Of a DNA stretch of 64,000 nucleotides, positions 14,043-24,100 are shown one piece after another; the stretch's first letter is position 1, and each line of letters opens with the position of its first letter. Source of the stretch: SIG437 sp045576235 (GTDB taxonomy: Bacteria > Bacillota > Clostridia > UBA1381 > UBA9506); the NCBI GenBank assembly GCA_045576235.1, contig JAZNGA010000052.1, positions 1-64,000 on the forward strand. The letters are read 5' to 3'. Below the pieces are notes generated by a model. The model saw only the letters and a program-made list of their open reading frames with translations. It made no database searches and was not told the DNA's origin. Both the position numbers and the translations under genes were made by a program.

Positions 14043-15974
14043 ATGTTTGAATTTAATGCATATTTAAACACCGTTGGCAAAAAGAATATCACAGATTTGC
14101 TTTACATCAGAAAGGAAGAGGTTGAAAGCGGAATTTTTGCAGTTTATGTTGAAGCGGTTGCGCTTGGCTCTGAGAAAGAGAAAATGCATGTCATAGACCC
14201 TGATTTCGGTGTTGGAATTGATGTTAAAATAGGCGCGGAAGTTGAAAGCTATATGGCAAACTGGAGAAAATATCAATGCTGGTGCTCTCCACACTTCGGA
14301 AGCGATTTTAAAGATATGCCTGATAAAACACAGATGCTTGTAATAAAGCTTAAAACAGATGAATTTGCAGTTTTTGTTCCTGTTGTGAGCGGGGGCTATA
14401 AAACAGTTTTCCAAGGAAAAGATAAAAATGAATTCACCGCAAAAATGTCTTCATCATTTGACTCTTTAAAAACATGTAATGAGCTTTCGTTTGTTTACTG
14501 TGTGGGCAAAAATCCGTTGGAATTAACAGAAAAATGTGTTAAAGCAGCCCTTAAGCTTTTAAAAAGCGGAGTGAGACACATCAGCGAGCGCCGATATCCT
14601 GAGCTTTTTGAATATCTCGGATGGTGCAGCTGGGACAGCATGCAGATAAGAGTGAGCGAAGAAGGGCTTTTAGAAAAATGTGAGGAATTCAAAGAGAAGA
14701 ACATCCCGATTAAATGGGCAATTTTAGACGATATGTGGTCAGAAGTGCATAATTTTTATGATAAAAAATATGCCGATAAGCACGAAATGCAGATAATAAT
14801 GTTCAGCTCTATGTTATCGCATTTTAAAGCAGACCCCAAAAGATTTCCGAATGGCTTGAGAAAATGCATTGAAAAAATTAATGAATACGGCATAAAGGTT
14901 GGCCTGTGGCATCCCATAAACGGATATTGGCGGGGGCTTGATCCCGAAGGCGAGGGGTATGCTATTTTAAAAGACTATGTCTTTAAAACAAAAAATGATG
15001 TGTATGTCCCTGACTGGCACGAAGATAAATCATATATGTTTTTTAAGAAAATTCATGATTACTACAGAGAGAGCGGTGCTGAATTTGTGAAAATAGATAA
15101 TCAGTCGGAGATAGACAATTTCTATAAAGGAGAAGCACCAATCGGTCAGATTGCAAAAGAATTTCATTCAGGTCTTGAGGCATCAGTCGGAGAACATTTT
15201 GACAATTGTCTGATTAACTGTATGTGTATGGGAATGGAAAATATGTGGTCAAGACCTATAAGTCCGATTGCGAGATGTTCGGGAGATTTCCAGCCGGAAA
15301 ATAAAGTGTGGTTTGCAACGCATATTTTAATGTGTGCTTATGGTTCGGTGCTTCAGGGACAATTCTATTGGTGTGACTGGGATATGTGGTGGACAGACGA
15401 TGAGCAGGAAGGCAAAAACAGCCTGATGAGAGCAATCAGCGGCGGACCGATATATGTGAGCGATATGATATCAAGAAGCCGCAGAGAGATGCTTTCTCCG
15501 CTTGCCACGGATGATGGCAAAATTTTAAGGTGCGACCGTCCGTGCATTCCGACTGCAGATTGCATGACAGTTGACCCGACAAAAAACGGAAAAGCACTAA
15601 AACTTCAGAACATAGCGGGGGAACATGGTGTTTTGGCGGCTGTTAATATTGATAGTGAAAACAGAGCAGTTAAAGCTGAAATATCCGCCTCTGACATTGA
15701 TGGCTTCTGTGCTGATGAGGTTGCCGTCTATGAACATTTTTCAAAAGAGCTTAAGATTTTGAAAAAAGGTGAAAGCTTTGATGTTGAGTTAAAAGATAAT
15801 GACGATTATAAGTTCTACATATTTGCACCGATAAAAGATGGGTTTGCAGTCATCGGCAGAACTGATAAGTTTATTTCTCCGAAAACAATAGCAAATGTTT
15901 ATGGGGAAACTGTTCATCTCACAGAAGACGGACCATATGCCTATGTGAAGGGTGGGGAGCTTTATTTAAAATAA
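14043..15974 (+). CDS. GH36/raffinose-synthase-like glycosidase
   Basis: This 643-aa protein resembles the alpha-galactosidase/raffinose synthase (Sip1) clan. An N-terminal beta domain leads into a barrel beginning near WCSWDS (194-199), then AILDDMW. The probable nucleophile is D352 in VKIDNQ and the probable acid/base is D415 in RCSGDFQP. No signal peptide is present, so it is cytoplasmic. It starts 22 nt after the activase behind AAGGAGAG and is the last gene of the operon. Acting on alpha-galactosides is the family expectation; the true substrate and its link to the glycyl radical enzyme are unknown. Confidence 0.82.
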   Translation: MFEFNAYLNTVGKKNITDLLYIRKEEVESGIFAVYVEAVALGSEKEKMHVIDPDFGVGIDVKIGAEVESYMANWRKYQCWCSPHFGSDFKDMPDKTQMLVIKLKTDEFAVFVPVVSGGYKTVFQGKDKNEFTAKMSSSFDSLKTCNELSFVYCVGKNPLELTEKCVKAALKLLKSGVRHISERRYPELFEYLGWCSWDSMQIRVSEEGLLEKCEEFKEKNIPIKWAILDDMWSEVHNFYDKKYADKHEMQIIMFSSMLSHFKADPKRFPNGLRKCIEKINEYGIKVGLWHPINGYWRGLDPEGEGYAILKDYVFKTKNDVYVPDWHEDKSYMFFKKIHDYYRESGAEFVKIDNQSEIDNFYKGEAPIGQIAKEFHSGLEASVGEHFDNCLINCMCMGMENMWSRPISPIARCSGDFQPENKVWFATHILMCAYGSVLQGQFYWCDWDMWWTDDEQEGKNSLMRAISGGPIYVSDMISRSRREMLSPLATDDGKILRCDRPCIPTADCMTVDPTKNGKALKLQNIAGEHGVLAAVNIDSENRAVKAEISASDIDGFCADEVAVYEHFSKELKILKKGESFDVELKDNDDYKFYIFAPIKDGFAVIGRTDKFISPKTIANVYGETVHLTEDGPYAYVKGGELYLK

Positions 15975-15986
15975 TAAGAAAAAAAT

Positions 15987-16063
15987 GGGGCTGTAGCAAA
16001 ATGCGCTATTTGCCGTCCAGCCAAAAAAAACAGCTGTAGCAAAATTTTACTACAGCTGTTTTT
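15987..16063. terminator. Double terminator palindrome (GCTGTAGCAAAATG family)
   Basis: A degenerate copy (GGGGCTGTAGCAAAATG, 15987-16022) is followed by a clean bidirectional hairpin, AAAAACAGCTGTAG (16026-16039) with CTACAGCTGTTTTT (16050-16063). It separates the convergent GH36-like and tgt genes. Confidence 0.85.
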
Positions 16064-16101
16064 GCTTTGTATCATTTAATGAGAAAAATCTAATAAACCT
16101 T

Positions 16102-17232
16102 CTAAATTCTTTTTGCTAATTTTTCACTGTATTCCTCACGGAAAGCAGCATATCTTCCGTCATCCAAGGCATTTCTGATTTCTGATGTCAACTTGTTATA
16201 AAAATATAAATTGTGGAGCACGCAGAGTCGCATAGCGAGCATTTCTCCCGCTTTCATCAGGTGGCGGATATATGCCCTTGAATAGTTTTGGCACGCAGGA
16301 CAATTGCATCCCGGCTCTATCGGAAGATTGTCGCGCTCATATTTTTTATTCATAATGTTTATGACGCCATTCCAGGTGAAGAGATGTCCGTGACGGGCAT
16401 TTCTGCTCGGCATAACACAGTCAAAAAAATCAATTCCGCGCCACACGGCCTCAATAATATTAGATGGCGTTCCGACTCCCATAAGATAGCGCGGTTTGTT
16501 TTCGGGAGCATAGGGGAGAACATCATCTAAAATTGAATACATTTCTTCGTGAGTTTCTCCGACAGCAAGACCACCTATTGCATAGCCCGGAAGGTCAAGT
16601 TTTGCAATGTTTTTCATATTTTCAATTCTTATGTCAGAGAAAAGAGCACCCTGATTTATTCCAAAGAGCATCTGTTCTTTATTTATGGTGCATTCTTCTT
16701 TGTTCAGCTGCGACATTTTATCCTTGCAGCGCAGGAGCCAGCGCTCTGTGCGCTCTGTGCTTTTTTTGGCGTAGTCCTTATCTGAACGCGCGGGCATACA
16801 TTCGTCAAATGCCATTGCGATTGTGGATGCAAGATTTGACTGAATCTGCATGCTCTCTTCAGGCCCCATGAAAATCCTGTGACCATCTATGTGAGAGGCA
16901 AATGTCACGCCTTCTTCCTTGATTTTTCTGATTTCGGCAAGGGAAAAAACCTGGAATCCGCCACTATCTGTCAGAATGGGTCTGTCCCAGTTCATAAACT
17001 TATGAAGTCCGCCCATATCAAAAACGACATCATCACCGGGACGGAGATGGAGGTGATATGTGTTTGAAAGCTCGACCTGACAACCTATTTCCTTTAAATC
17101 CATTGAAGACAGACCGCCCTTGATTGCAGCAGCAGTCCCGACATTCATGAAAACAGGTGTCTGAATGATGCCGTGAACGGTGTGAAATTCTCCTCGTCTT
17201 GCGCGCCCTTCAGACGCCAGTAATTTATACAC
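16102..17232 (-). CDS. tgt: Queuine tRNA-ribosyltransferase
   Basis: The enzyme swaps guanine-34 of GUN tRNAs for preQ1 (the queuosine precursor). Signatures include DSGGFQVFSLA, the GGLAVGE loop, FDCVMPSRNARHG with the nucleophilic Asp, and the zinc site CNCPAC...H near the C-terminus. Length (376 aa) matches the family. GTG at 17232 has GAAAGG nine nt upstream; an ATG at 17241 abuts that site directly and is the alternative start. Its partner queA lies 170 nt upstream on the same strand, separated by a small inserted repeat. Confidence 0.97.
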   Translation of the reverse strand: MYKLLASEGRARRGEFHTVHGIIQTPVFMNVGTAAAIKGGLSSMDLKEIGCQVELSNTYHLHLRPGDDVVFDMGGLHKFMNWDRPILTDSGGFQVFSLAEIRKIKEEGVTFASHIDGHRIFMGPEESMQIQSNLASTIAMAFDECMPARSDKDYAKKSTERTERWLLRCKDKMSQLNKEECTINKEQMLFGINQGALFSDIRIENMKNIAKLDLPGYAIGGLAVGETHEEMYSILDDVLPYAPENKPRYLMGVGTPSNIIEAVWRGIDFFDCVMPSRNARHGHLFTWNGVINIMNKKYERDNLPIEPGCNCPACQNYSRAYIRHLMKAGEMLAMRLCVLHNLYFYNKLTSEIRNALDDGRYAAFREEYSEKLAKRI

Positions 17233-17280
17233 ACATATCATCCTTTCGGGTGTTTTATCATATTGGAAAACAGATTTTTA

Positions 17281-17445
17281 TTTAATAAGCATCGCATCGC
17301 CAAAGCTTGCGGTTTATCAGCATTTTTAATTTTGTTTTTCGCAAAAGGCGAAAAACCACCGTAACTCTTCACTTTTCACTCTTACCTTTTCACTTATTCA
17401 TTCAATGATGAAATCATCGAATGAACATCGCATCGCCGAAGCTGA
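17281..17445 (-). repeat. Small palindromic insert with duplicated queA tail
   Basis: Reading on the minus strand, the last queA codons (SFGDAM, then TTC ATT CGA TGA) recur 140 nt downstream as AGC TTT GGC GAT GCG ATG followed by CTT ATT AAA TAA, which encodes SFGDAMLIK-stop, the usual QueA ending. The 19-bp copies differ at two positions or so. Between them lie a palindrome TTCATTC-ATGAT/ATCAT-GAATGAA around 17398-17427, a run of GTGAAAAG-type units, and the hairpin TTTTTCGC/GCGAAAAA around 17335-17355. This looks like a miniature element inserted into the 3' end of queA with duplication of the target. Confidence 0.6.
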
Positions 17446-18439
17446 AGAAACGATATTTTTCTCTGACAGCCTCCTGATATGCATTTAAAACATTTTCTCT
17501 TCCTGCAAGCGAGCTGACAAGCATAATAAGCGTTGATTGAGGAAGATGGAAATTCGTTATGAGAGCATCTAAAACCTTGAACTTGTAGCCGGGATAGATG
17601 AAGATGTCTGTCCAACCACTTTTTTCTGTTAAAAAACCATTATCATCTGCTGCTGATTCAACTGTTCTGCAGCTCGTTGTGCCGACGCATATAACACGAC
17701 CGCCATTTTTTTTCGTTTCGTTTATAATGTCAGCTGTAGCCTGGCTTAAAGTGAAAAATTCAGAATGCATCTTGTGCTCTTCGATGACATCAACTTTAAC
17801 AGGACGGAATGTTCCCAGTCCGACATGCAAAGTGACAAACGCGAGCTTGACGCCAAGCGCCTCTAAGCTCTTTAAAAGGTCTTTATCAAAGTGAAGTCCT
17901 GCTGTCGGAGCTGCCGCAGAGCCTTCCTCGCGCGCGTAAACCGTCTGATAGCGGTCAGGATTTTCAAGCTTTTCTGTAATATATGGTGGGAGTGGTGTCT
18001 CCCCGAGTTCTGACAGAATTTCGTTGAAAATTCCGTCATATTCAAACCTGACAAGTCTGTTACCTTCGTTAACAATATCAAGAATCTCTGCTTTGAGCTC
18101 TCCGCCGCCAAAAACAATTCTGTGACCTTTCCGACACTTTTTACCGGGCTTTACAATGATTTCCCAAATGTCGTTTTCCTTTTGAGATAATAGCAGAAAT
18201 TCGATTGCAGCTCCTGAATCTTCTCTTTTTCCATAAAGACGGGCAGGGAGCACTTTTGTGTCATTCAAAACAAGACAATCCCCCTTTTTTAAAAAAGAGA
18301 GAATGTCACAAAATGACTTGTGTTCTGTTTTGCCTGTGTGCTTATCAAGCACTAATAATCTTGATGATGGTCTGTTTTCCAGAGGAACCTGTGCGATAAG
18401 CTCTTCCGGAAGGTAATAATCAAAATCTTTTACATTCAA
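17414..18439 (-). CDS. queA: S-adenosylmethionine:tRNA ribosyltransferase-isomerase
   Basis: QueA transfers and isomerises the ribosyl part of SAM onto preQ1-34 in tRNA to give epoxyqueuosine. The 341-aa protein starts FDYYLPEELIAQ and contains DCLVLNDTKVLPARLYG, PTAGLHF, VTLHVGLGTF and NFHLPQSTL motifs, all family-typical. The start is TTG at 18439, supported by AGGTGG upstream and by homology reaching to this codon; it overlaps the stop of the spoIID-like gene. The C-terminus SFGDAMFIR is altered in its last three residues by the adjoining inserted repeat. Confidence 0.96.
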   Translation of the reverse strand: MNVKDFDYYLPEELIAQVPLENRPSSRLLVLDKHTGKTEHKSFCDILSFLKKGDCLVLNDTKVLPARLYGKREDSGAAIEFLLLSQKENDIWEIIVKPGKKCRKGHRIVFGGGELKAEILDIVNEGNRLVRFEYDGIFNEILSELGETPLPPYITEKLENPDRYQTVYAREEGSAAAPTAGLHFDKDLLKSLEALGVKLAFVTLHVGLGTFRPVKVDVIEEHKMHSEFFTLSQATADIINETKKNGGRVICVGTTSCRTVESAADDNGFLTEKSGWTDIFIYPGYKFKVLDALITNFHLPQSTLIMLVSSLAGRENVLNAYQEAVREKYRFFSFGDAMFIR

Positions 18440-19971
18440 TATATATCCACCTGCACTCCGGTAAAATAATGAGTTAAAATTTCTTTATATGTGAAGCCGT
18501 TGTCAGCCATTCCTTTTGCTCCCCATTGGCTCATGCCGACACCGTGTCCCCAGCCGCCACCTGAGAAGGTGAAACTTGCAGGCTTTGGCTCTTGAGAAGC
18601 CGAAAGCTTTTCTGATTTTTCTATCAGCTTTTCTGCTAAACCAGATGCGTAAGCACCTATCGTCTTCAATGCATTTTCAGATTTGTTTTCAAAACTATCT
18701 AAAAATGGCTCTGTTTCAGTTTTGTCTCCGCTTTTTATCAGAACAAAATTTGTGCTTTTTAAGGATAGCGGAACTCTGATGTTGTCTTTAGAATATGTTT
18801 TTGAGCCTTTTGTTCCGATGAAGGTGAGCTTTATAGCTCGTCCGTCTGAATGTTCCACGGTGACATCTTCGATGTCTCCGAGGTCAATGCCACGGGCAGC
18901 GAGAGCCGTTTTCAGTTCTTCCTTTGTGAAAGTCACGCTCCAACGGGCAGAGGTTGCCTCATCGGGATTTTCAAAAATATCTTCGACGCTTCTCAAATAT
19001 GGAAGTGCTGTGCTCCACACATCTTCAGAGTTTGCTGTTCTTCCCCCGCTTGTAGCGTGATAATAAATGCTGGCGGGCTTGCCGTCATAGAGGACAATCT
19101 CACCCTTTGTCGCATCAACTGCAGCAGTTGTTCTCGGGTGCTCGGCGCCAACTCCGCCGTAAACCTGTGATGCAGTTGTGTTGTCAAGGTTAAAGCCATA
19201 TTTTTTAAATTTGTTTAAATTTGTTATTGTAAAGGTTCTTGCGGCAACAGCCTGAGCTTTTAAAACTTCTTCGTTCCATGATGCGCTGACTTCTTTGGGA
19301 ACGACAGAATAAAGATATTCTTCTAAGCCAAGCACATTAACTGCCGCCATATCGTTTCCGTTGCTTCTTAAAAATCGGATTGCGCCTCTGTATGGCACTG
19401 AATTTAATGAAATGTTTCCTGAAATAGCGGCGATTTCTGCGTGGCGACCTATGTCATCAACTGCAATTTTTATATCATCACCAACAAAAACTAAAATTCC
19501 GCTTGAAGTGGGAGCTACGACGCTGTTTCCAAAGCTTGAAGAGGCTTCCTGAGCTTCTTCAAATGTGGAATAAAGACCTGTTCTGACTGAATATATGTTG
19601 CCTGAAACAGAACAGAAAGCACCTTCTCCTTCAGCCTTAAGCTCATCTACCTTTTGCATAGCGGTCTCCATATCAGGATAAATCCGGGAATGTTCCAAAG
19701 AAAAAAAGGTGTTCTTTTTGACCGTCACACTTGAAATTGACGAGTCAGCAAAAATTAAAGATGTGCTTTCATCGTTTGAAAGTGAAATGCTCACACCGTC
19801 TTCAGACGAGACCGTGTAGTAATCCTTTGCGTTTTCACCATAAAACAAACCAATCTTCACCTTTTTGGGAGTTTCTGCTTTAACTGAAATAATCGGAAAT
19901 GCCGAAAAGATGGTCATAAATATAATGATAAATGACATTATTCTGCACAGGTTATTATTTTTCATCAGCAT
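18436..19971 (-). CDS. SpoIID/LytB-domain protein
   Basis: This 511-aa exported protein has an N-terminal membrane segment at about 10-30 (signal or anchor). A SPOR-like segment lies around 85-145. The SpoIID core (LEEYLYSVVPKEVSASW, LKAQAVAARTF) is followed by the C-terminal GGGWGHGVGMSQWGAKGMA signature. SpoIID is a peptidoglycan lytic transglycosylase active in engulfment; the LytB relatives act in vegetative wall turnover. This copy is longer than SpoIID and sits away from other sporulation genes, so it may be the vegetative type. ATG 19971 has GAGGTG seven nt upstream and overlaps the rpiR-family gene. Confidence 0.88.
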   Translation of the reverse strand: MLMKNNNLCRIMSFIIIFMTIFSAFPIISVKAETPKKVKIGLFYGENAKDYYTVSSEDGVSISLSNDESTSLIFADSSISSVTVKKNTFFSLEHSRIYPDMETAMQKVDELKAEGEGAFCSVSGNIYSVRTGLYSTFEEAQEASSSFGNSVVAPTSSGILVFVGDDIKIAVDDIGRHAEIAAISGNISLNSVPYRGAIRFLRSNGNDMAAVNVLGLEEYLYSVVPKEVSASWNEEVLKAQAVAARTFTITNLNKFKKYGFNLDNTTASQVYGGVGAEHPRTTAAVDATKGEIVLYDGKPASIYYHATSGGRTANSEDVWSTALPYLRSVEDIFENPDEATSARWSVTFTKEELKTALAARGIDLGDIEDVTVEHSDGRAIKLTFIGTKGSKTYSKDNIRVPLSLKSTNFVLIKSGDKTETEPFLDSFENKSENALKTIGAYASGLAEKLIEKSEKLSASQEPKPASFTFSGGGWGHGVGMSQWGAKGMADNGFTYKEILTHYFTGVQVDIY

Positions 19972-20812
19972 TATCATACACCTCATATTCTCGCCAGATG
20001 TGCTCCAGCTTTTCAAAAGTTTCTGACACTTCATCTTTTTTGCGGGCGCCAAGGGCAACTATCATAGCATTGACAAGGCTCATGGGGGCAACGAGTGAAT
20101 CGACAAAGGATTCCATATCGCTGCTTGCTGTCAAAGAAACATCGGCAATAGAAGAAATTGGAGAGAGCTCACCGTCTGTGATGCCTATCACGGAAGCGCC
20201 AAGCTGTTTTGCATAATGAAGTGCGTTAATTGTTCTTTTGGAATAGCGCGGGAAGCTAATTCCAATCATAACATCATCTTTTGTGATGTTATGTATGTGG
20301 TCAAAAACATCGCCCACACTTGAGCTAATAACATGGACATCGTCAAAAATAAGTTTGAAATAATATCCCATAAATGATGAAAGAGCCGAAGAAGAACGAA
20401 GACCTATGATGAATATTCTTCTTGCTTTTGAGATTATGTCTAAAGAGGTGTTGAAGACCTCGGCATTATGTTTAGAAAGAGTAGTGCGGATTTTTTCGAT
20501 GTCGGCATTTAAGATTTTTTCAAAAATGTCTGTACCTGATAATCTTCCGTATGCCGCTTCCATGCGCTGAACATTTGTGAGCTTTGATTTTGCATAGTCT
20601 AAAACAGCCTTTTGAAAATACTGATATTTTGGGAATCCGAGCTCTGCTGAAAAACGCACAACGGTAGCCTCGCTCACTCCTGACATCCGGCTGAGCTGTT
20701 CGACATTTAAATATGCAGCTTTATCAAAGTTTTCAATCACATATTTCGCTATAGCCTTATGGCTTTTGCTTAAATTTTCATATACTGTCGTTATTTTACT
20801 TATAACATTCAT
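19955..20812 (-). CDS. RpiR-family transcriptional regulator
   Basis: This 285-aa protein has an N-terminal HTH_6 domain (SRMSGVSEATVVRFSAELGF, about 35-55) and a C-terminal SIS sugar-phosphate-binding domain (IFIIGLRSSSALS, then IGISFPRYSKRT). Members sense phosphosugars and regulate sugar catabolism or cell-wall recycling. It is the first gene of the minus-strand run with the spoIID-like gene, queA and tgt, and overlaps the next gene. A GTG at 20821 is an alternative start, but its spacing from AGGAC is too short. Confidence 0.9.
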   Translation of the reverse strand: MNVISKITTVYENLSKSHKAIAKYVIENFDKAAYLNVEQLSRMSGVSEATVVRFSAELGFPKYQYFQKAVLDYAKSKLTNVQRMEAAYGRLSGTDIFEKILNADIEKIRTTLSKHNAEVFNTSLDIISKARRIFIIGLRSSSALSSFMGYYFKLIFDDVHVISSSVGDVFDHIHNITKDDVMIGISFPRYSKRTINALHYAKQLGASVIGITDGELSPISSIADVSLTASSDMESFVDSLVAPMSLVNAMIVALGARKKDEVSETFEKLEHIWREYEVYDNADEK

Positions 20813-20840
20813 TTTTTTCACTGTCCTGTTCTGTCATTTG

Positions 20841-20857
20841 TGATGCGTGAAGCATCA
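20841..20857. promoter_or_regulatory. Inverted repeat in the rpiR leader
   Basis: TGATGC-GTGAA-GCATCA lies between the minus-strand promoter and the rpiR-family start codon. It is a candidate operator for that regulator. Confidence 0.35.
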
Positions 20858-20892
20858 AAAATAGCGTTATATAAACTGACTATCACAATCAT

Positions 20893-20921
20893 AACATACC
20901 ATAAATTGATGCGGGTGTCAA
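20893..20921 (-). promoter_or_regulatory. Promoter of rpiR-spoIID-like-queA-tgt
   Basis: On the minus strand TTGACA (20921-20916), a 17-bp spacer and TATGTT (20898-20893) precede the rpiR-family gene by about 80 nt. Confidence 0.7.
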
Positions 20922-21004
20922 TGAAATTTATAATGAAACAAAAGAAACAATCCCTTGTTGTGAACAAAAAAGCAGAAAATAATAAAAAAAATTAAAAATA
21001 TTAC

Positions 21005-21033
21005 TTGACATCTTTACAAGATTATGTTAATAT
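21005..21033 (+). promoter_or_regulatory. Promoter of rpoBC
   Basis: TTGACA (21005-21010), a 17-bp spacer and TAATAT (21028-21033) lie in the 382-nt gap between the divergent rpiR and rpoB starts. The resulting leader is about 155 nt long and includes a short hairpin TGTCGT-CAAA-ATGACA near 21081-21096. No r-protein gene is in the gap. Confidence 0.75.
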
Positions 21034-21194
21034 AATAAATTGCATTATATACTCAAAAATGGATTATTATGCTATAGACAGTGTCGTCAAAATGACAGAC
21101 AATGGGCATTTTTTAGAGGTTTTTTTTGGTTATAATGCATATGCGTTTATAAATGTTTTGCTCGATATAAATTATAGATGAGGTGATGAGGTCT

Positions 21195-24100
21195 ATGGTA
21201 CATCCTATTCAATTAGGAAAAAATGTAAGAATGAGTTATGCTAAGATAGACGAAATCTTAGACATGCCAAACCTTATTGAGGTACAGAAGGACTCGTATA
21301 AGTGGTTTTTGGAGGAAGGACTTAAGGAAGTTTTCAAAGATATTTCTCCCATAACGGACTATACGGGAAATCTGATTTTGGAGTTTATTGACTACAAACT
21401 CGAAGACAAGGTTAAATATCCTGTTGAGGAATGTAAGGAAAGAGATGCAAACTATGCTTCTCCGATTAAGGCAAAGGTCCGCCTTATTAATAAGGAAACG
21501 GAAGAGGTTAAAGAGCAGGATATATTCATGGGCGATTTTCCGCTTATGACAGACCAGGGCACCTTCATTATTAACGGCGCAGAGAGGGTTATAGTGAGTC
21601 AGCTCGTTCGTTCGCCCGGAATTTATTATGCGATGACGCATGATAAAACAGGCAAAGAGCTGTTTTCTTCAACTGTAATCCCAAACAGAGGAGCGTGGCT
21701 TGAATATGAAAACGATGTCAACGATGTTTTATCAGTTCGAATTGATAGGACAAGAAAGCTTCCTGCCACAATTCTTTTAAAAGCTCTTGGAATGCAGAGC
21801 GATGATGAAATCATTAGTGTGTTTGGTGAGACAGAGCCCCTTTTGATCACGCTTGAAAAGAGTGCTGCAGTTCAGTCTCGTGACGATGCGCTAATTGAAA
21901 TCTATAAAAAGTTAAGACCGGGCGAACCGCCTACGGTTGAGAGCGCTGAATCTCTGCTTATGGGACTCTTGTTTGATGCTAAAAGATATGACTTAGCAAG
22001 AGTGGGCAGATATAAATATAATAAGAAGCTTGCCATAGCAGCAAGAATAACGGGATATAATGCTAAAGAAGCTATAGCAGACCCGCAGACAGGAGAAATC
22101 CTTTTAGAAGCAGGGGAATATATCTCAAAGGAAAAGGCTTTAGAGATTGAAGATGCCGGAGTTAACAGAGTCATCATTGATGTTAACGGAAAGAGCATCG
22201 TTGTGTTCTCAAATAACACAGTTAAGCTGCAGAATTTTGTTGATTTTGATGTTACAGACCTTGGAATAAAAGAAAAGGTAAACTACAGCGTTCTTTCAGA
22301 AATTCTTGAAGAATGTGTGACCGAAGAAGAAATCAAAGCAAAAATCAAAGCAAGAGAAACAGAGCTTGTTCCGAGACATATCACAAAAGAAGACATCTTC
22401 TCTTCAATCAACTATCAGATTGGTCTTCTTTATGGAGTTGGAACAACAGACGATATTGACCATTTAGGAAACAGAAGACTTCGCTGTGTTGGTGAGCTTT
22501 TGCAGAACCAGTTCAGAATTGGTCTTTCGAGAATGGAACGCGTCGTGAGAGAAAGAATGACAATTCAGGATTTAGACATTGTGACTCCTCAGGCGCTCAT
22601 TAACATCCGTCCTGTTGTTGCAACAATCAAGGAGTTTTTCGGTTCATCTCAGCTTTCTCAGTTTATGGACCAGCTCAACCCGCTTTCAGAGCTCACGCAC
22701 AAGAGAAGACTTTCAGCTTTAGGTCCTGGTGGTCTTTCAAGAGACCGTGCAGGCTTCGAGGTTCGAGATGTTCACTATTCTCACTATTCAAGAATGTGTC
22801 CTATCGAAACGCCTGAAGGTCCGAACATCGGTCTTATATCCTCGCTTTCTACTTATGCGAGAATTAATGAATATGGTTTCATTGAAGCGCCATACAGAAA
22901 GATTGATAAAGAATCAGGCAAGGTGACAGATGAAATCGTTTATATGACAGCAGATGTCGAAGATGAATATGTTGTAGCGCAGGCGTCAGAGGCGCTCACA
23001 GAAGACGGCAAATTTGCTGAAAAGAAAATAACAGCGCGTTTTAAAGACCAGTTCTTAGAGGTCGCACCGAGCAAGGTTGACTTCATGGATGTTTCACCGA
23101 AGCAGGTTGTTTCCGTTGCTACGGCAATGATTCCGTTCCTAGAAAACGACGACGCTAACCGTGCGCTCATGGGCTCAAACATGCAGAGACAGGCTGTGCC
23201 GCTCCTCAGAACAGACTCTCCGATTATCGGAACAGGAATGGAATATAAGGCAGCTAAAGACTCCGGCGTTGTTGTTTTGGCAAAAGAAGATGGAACAGTT
23301 CAGAAGGTCAGTGCCGACGAGATTGTCATAAAACAGAAAAAGACAGGCACGCTTGATAAATATAAACTTATAAAATTTGCTCGTTCCAACCAGGGAACAT
23401 GCATAAATCAGAAGCCTATTGTCAGCCAGGGAGATAAAGTTAAAAAAGGCGACATCATTGCAGATGGTCCTTCAACAGACAAGGGTGAAATCGCCCTCGG
23501 TCGAAATCTCTTAATCGGCTTTATGACATGGGAAGGCTATAACTACGAGGATGCTATGCTCGTAAATGAAAAGCTCGTAAGAGATGATATCTTAACCTCC
23601 ATTCATATCGAAGAGTATGAGTGTGAGGCAAGAGACACAAAACTTGGAGCTGAAGAAATCACACGCGACATACCTAATGTCGGTGAGGATGCTTTAAAAG
23701 ACCTTGATGAAAGAGGTATTATCAGAATTGGTGCTGAGGTGCGTTCAGGCGACATCTTAGTCGGCAAGGTAACACCGAAAGGTGAGACTGAGCTCACAGC
23801 AGAAGAAAGACTCCTTCGTGCAATCTTTGGCGAAAAGGCTCGTGAAGTGAGAGACACATCATTAAAAGTTCCGCACGGGGAAGCTGGTATCATCGTTGAT
23901 GTTATCGTGTTTGACCGTGAGAAGGGTGATGAACTTCCGCCGGGAGTAAATCAGCTCGTTAGATGCTATATCGCACAGAAGAGAAAGATTTCAGTCGGAG
24001 ATAAAATGGCTGGTCGTCATGGTAACAAGGGTGTTATCTCAAGAATTCTTCCTGAAGAAGACATGCCGTTCCTTCCCGATGGAACTCCGCTTGAAATTGT

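Noticed and set aside
22600..22800. Rifampicin-resistance mutation in rpoB
   Set aside because: The key positions equivalent to D516, H526 and S531 are wild type; the leucine after DQ is a natural variant position.
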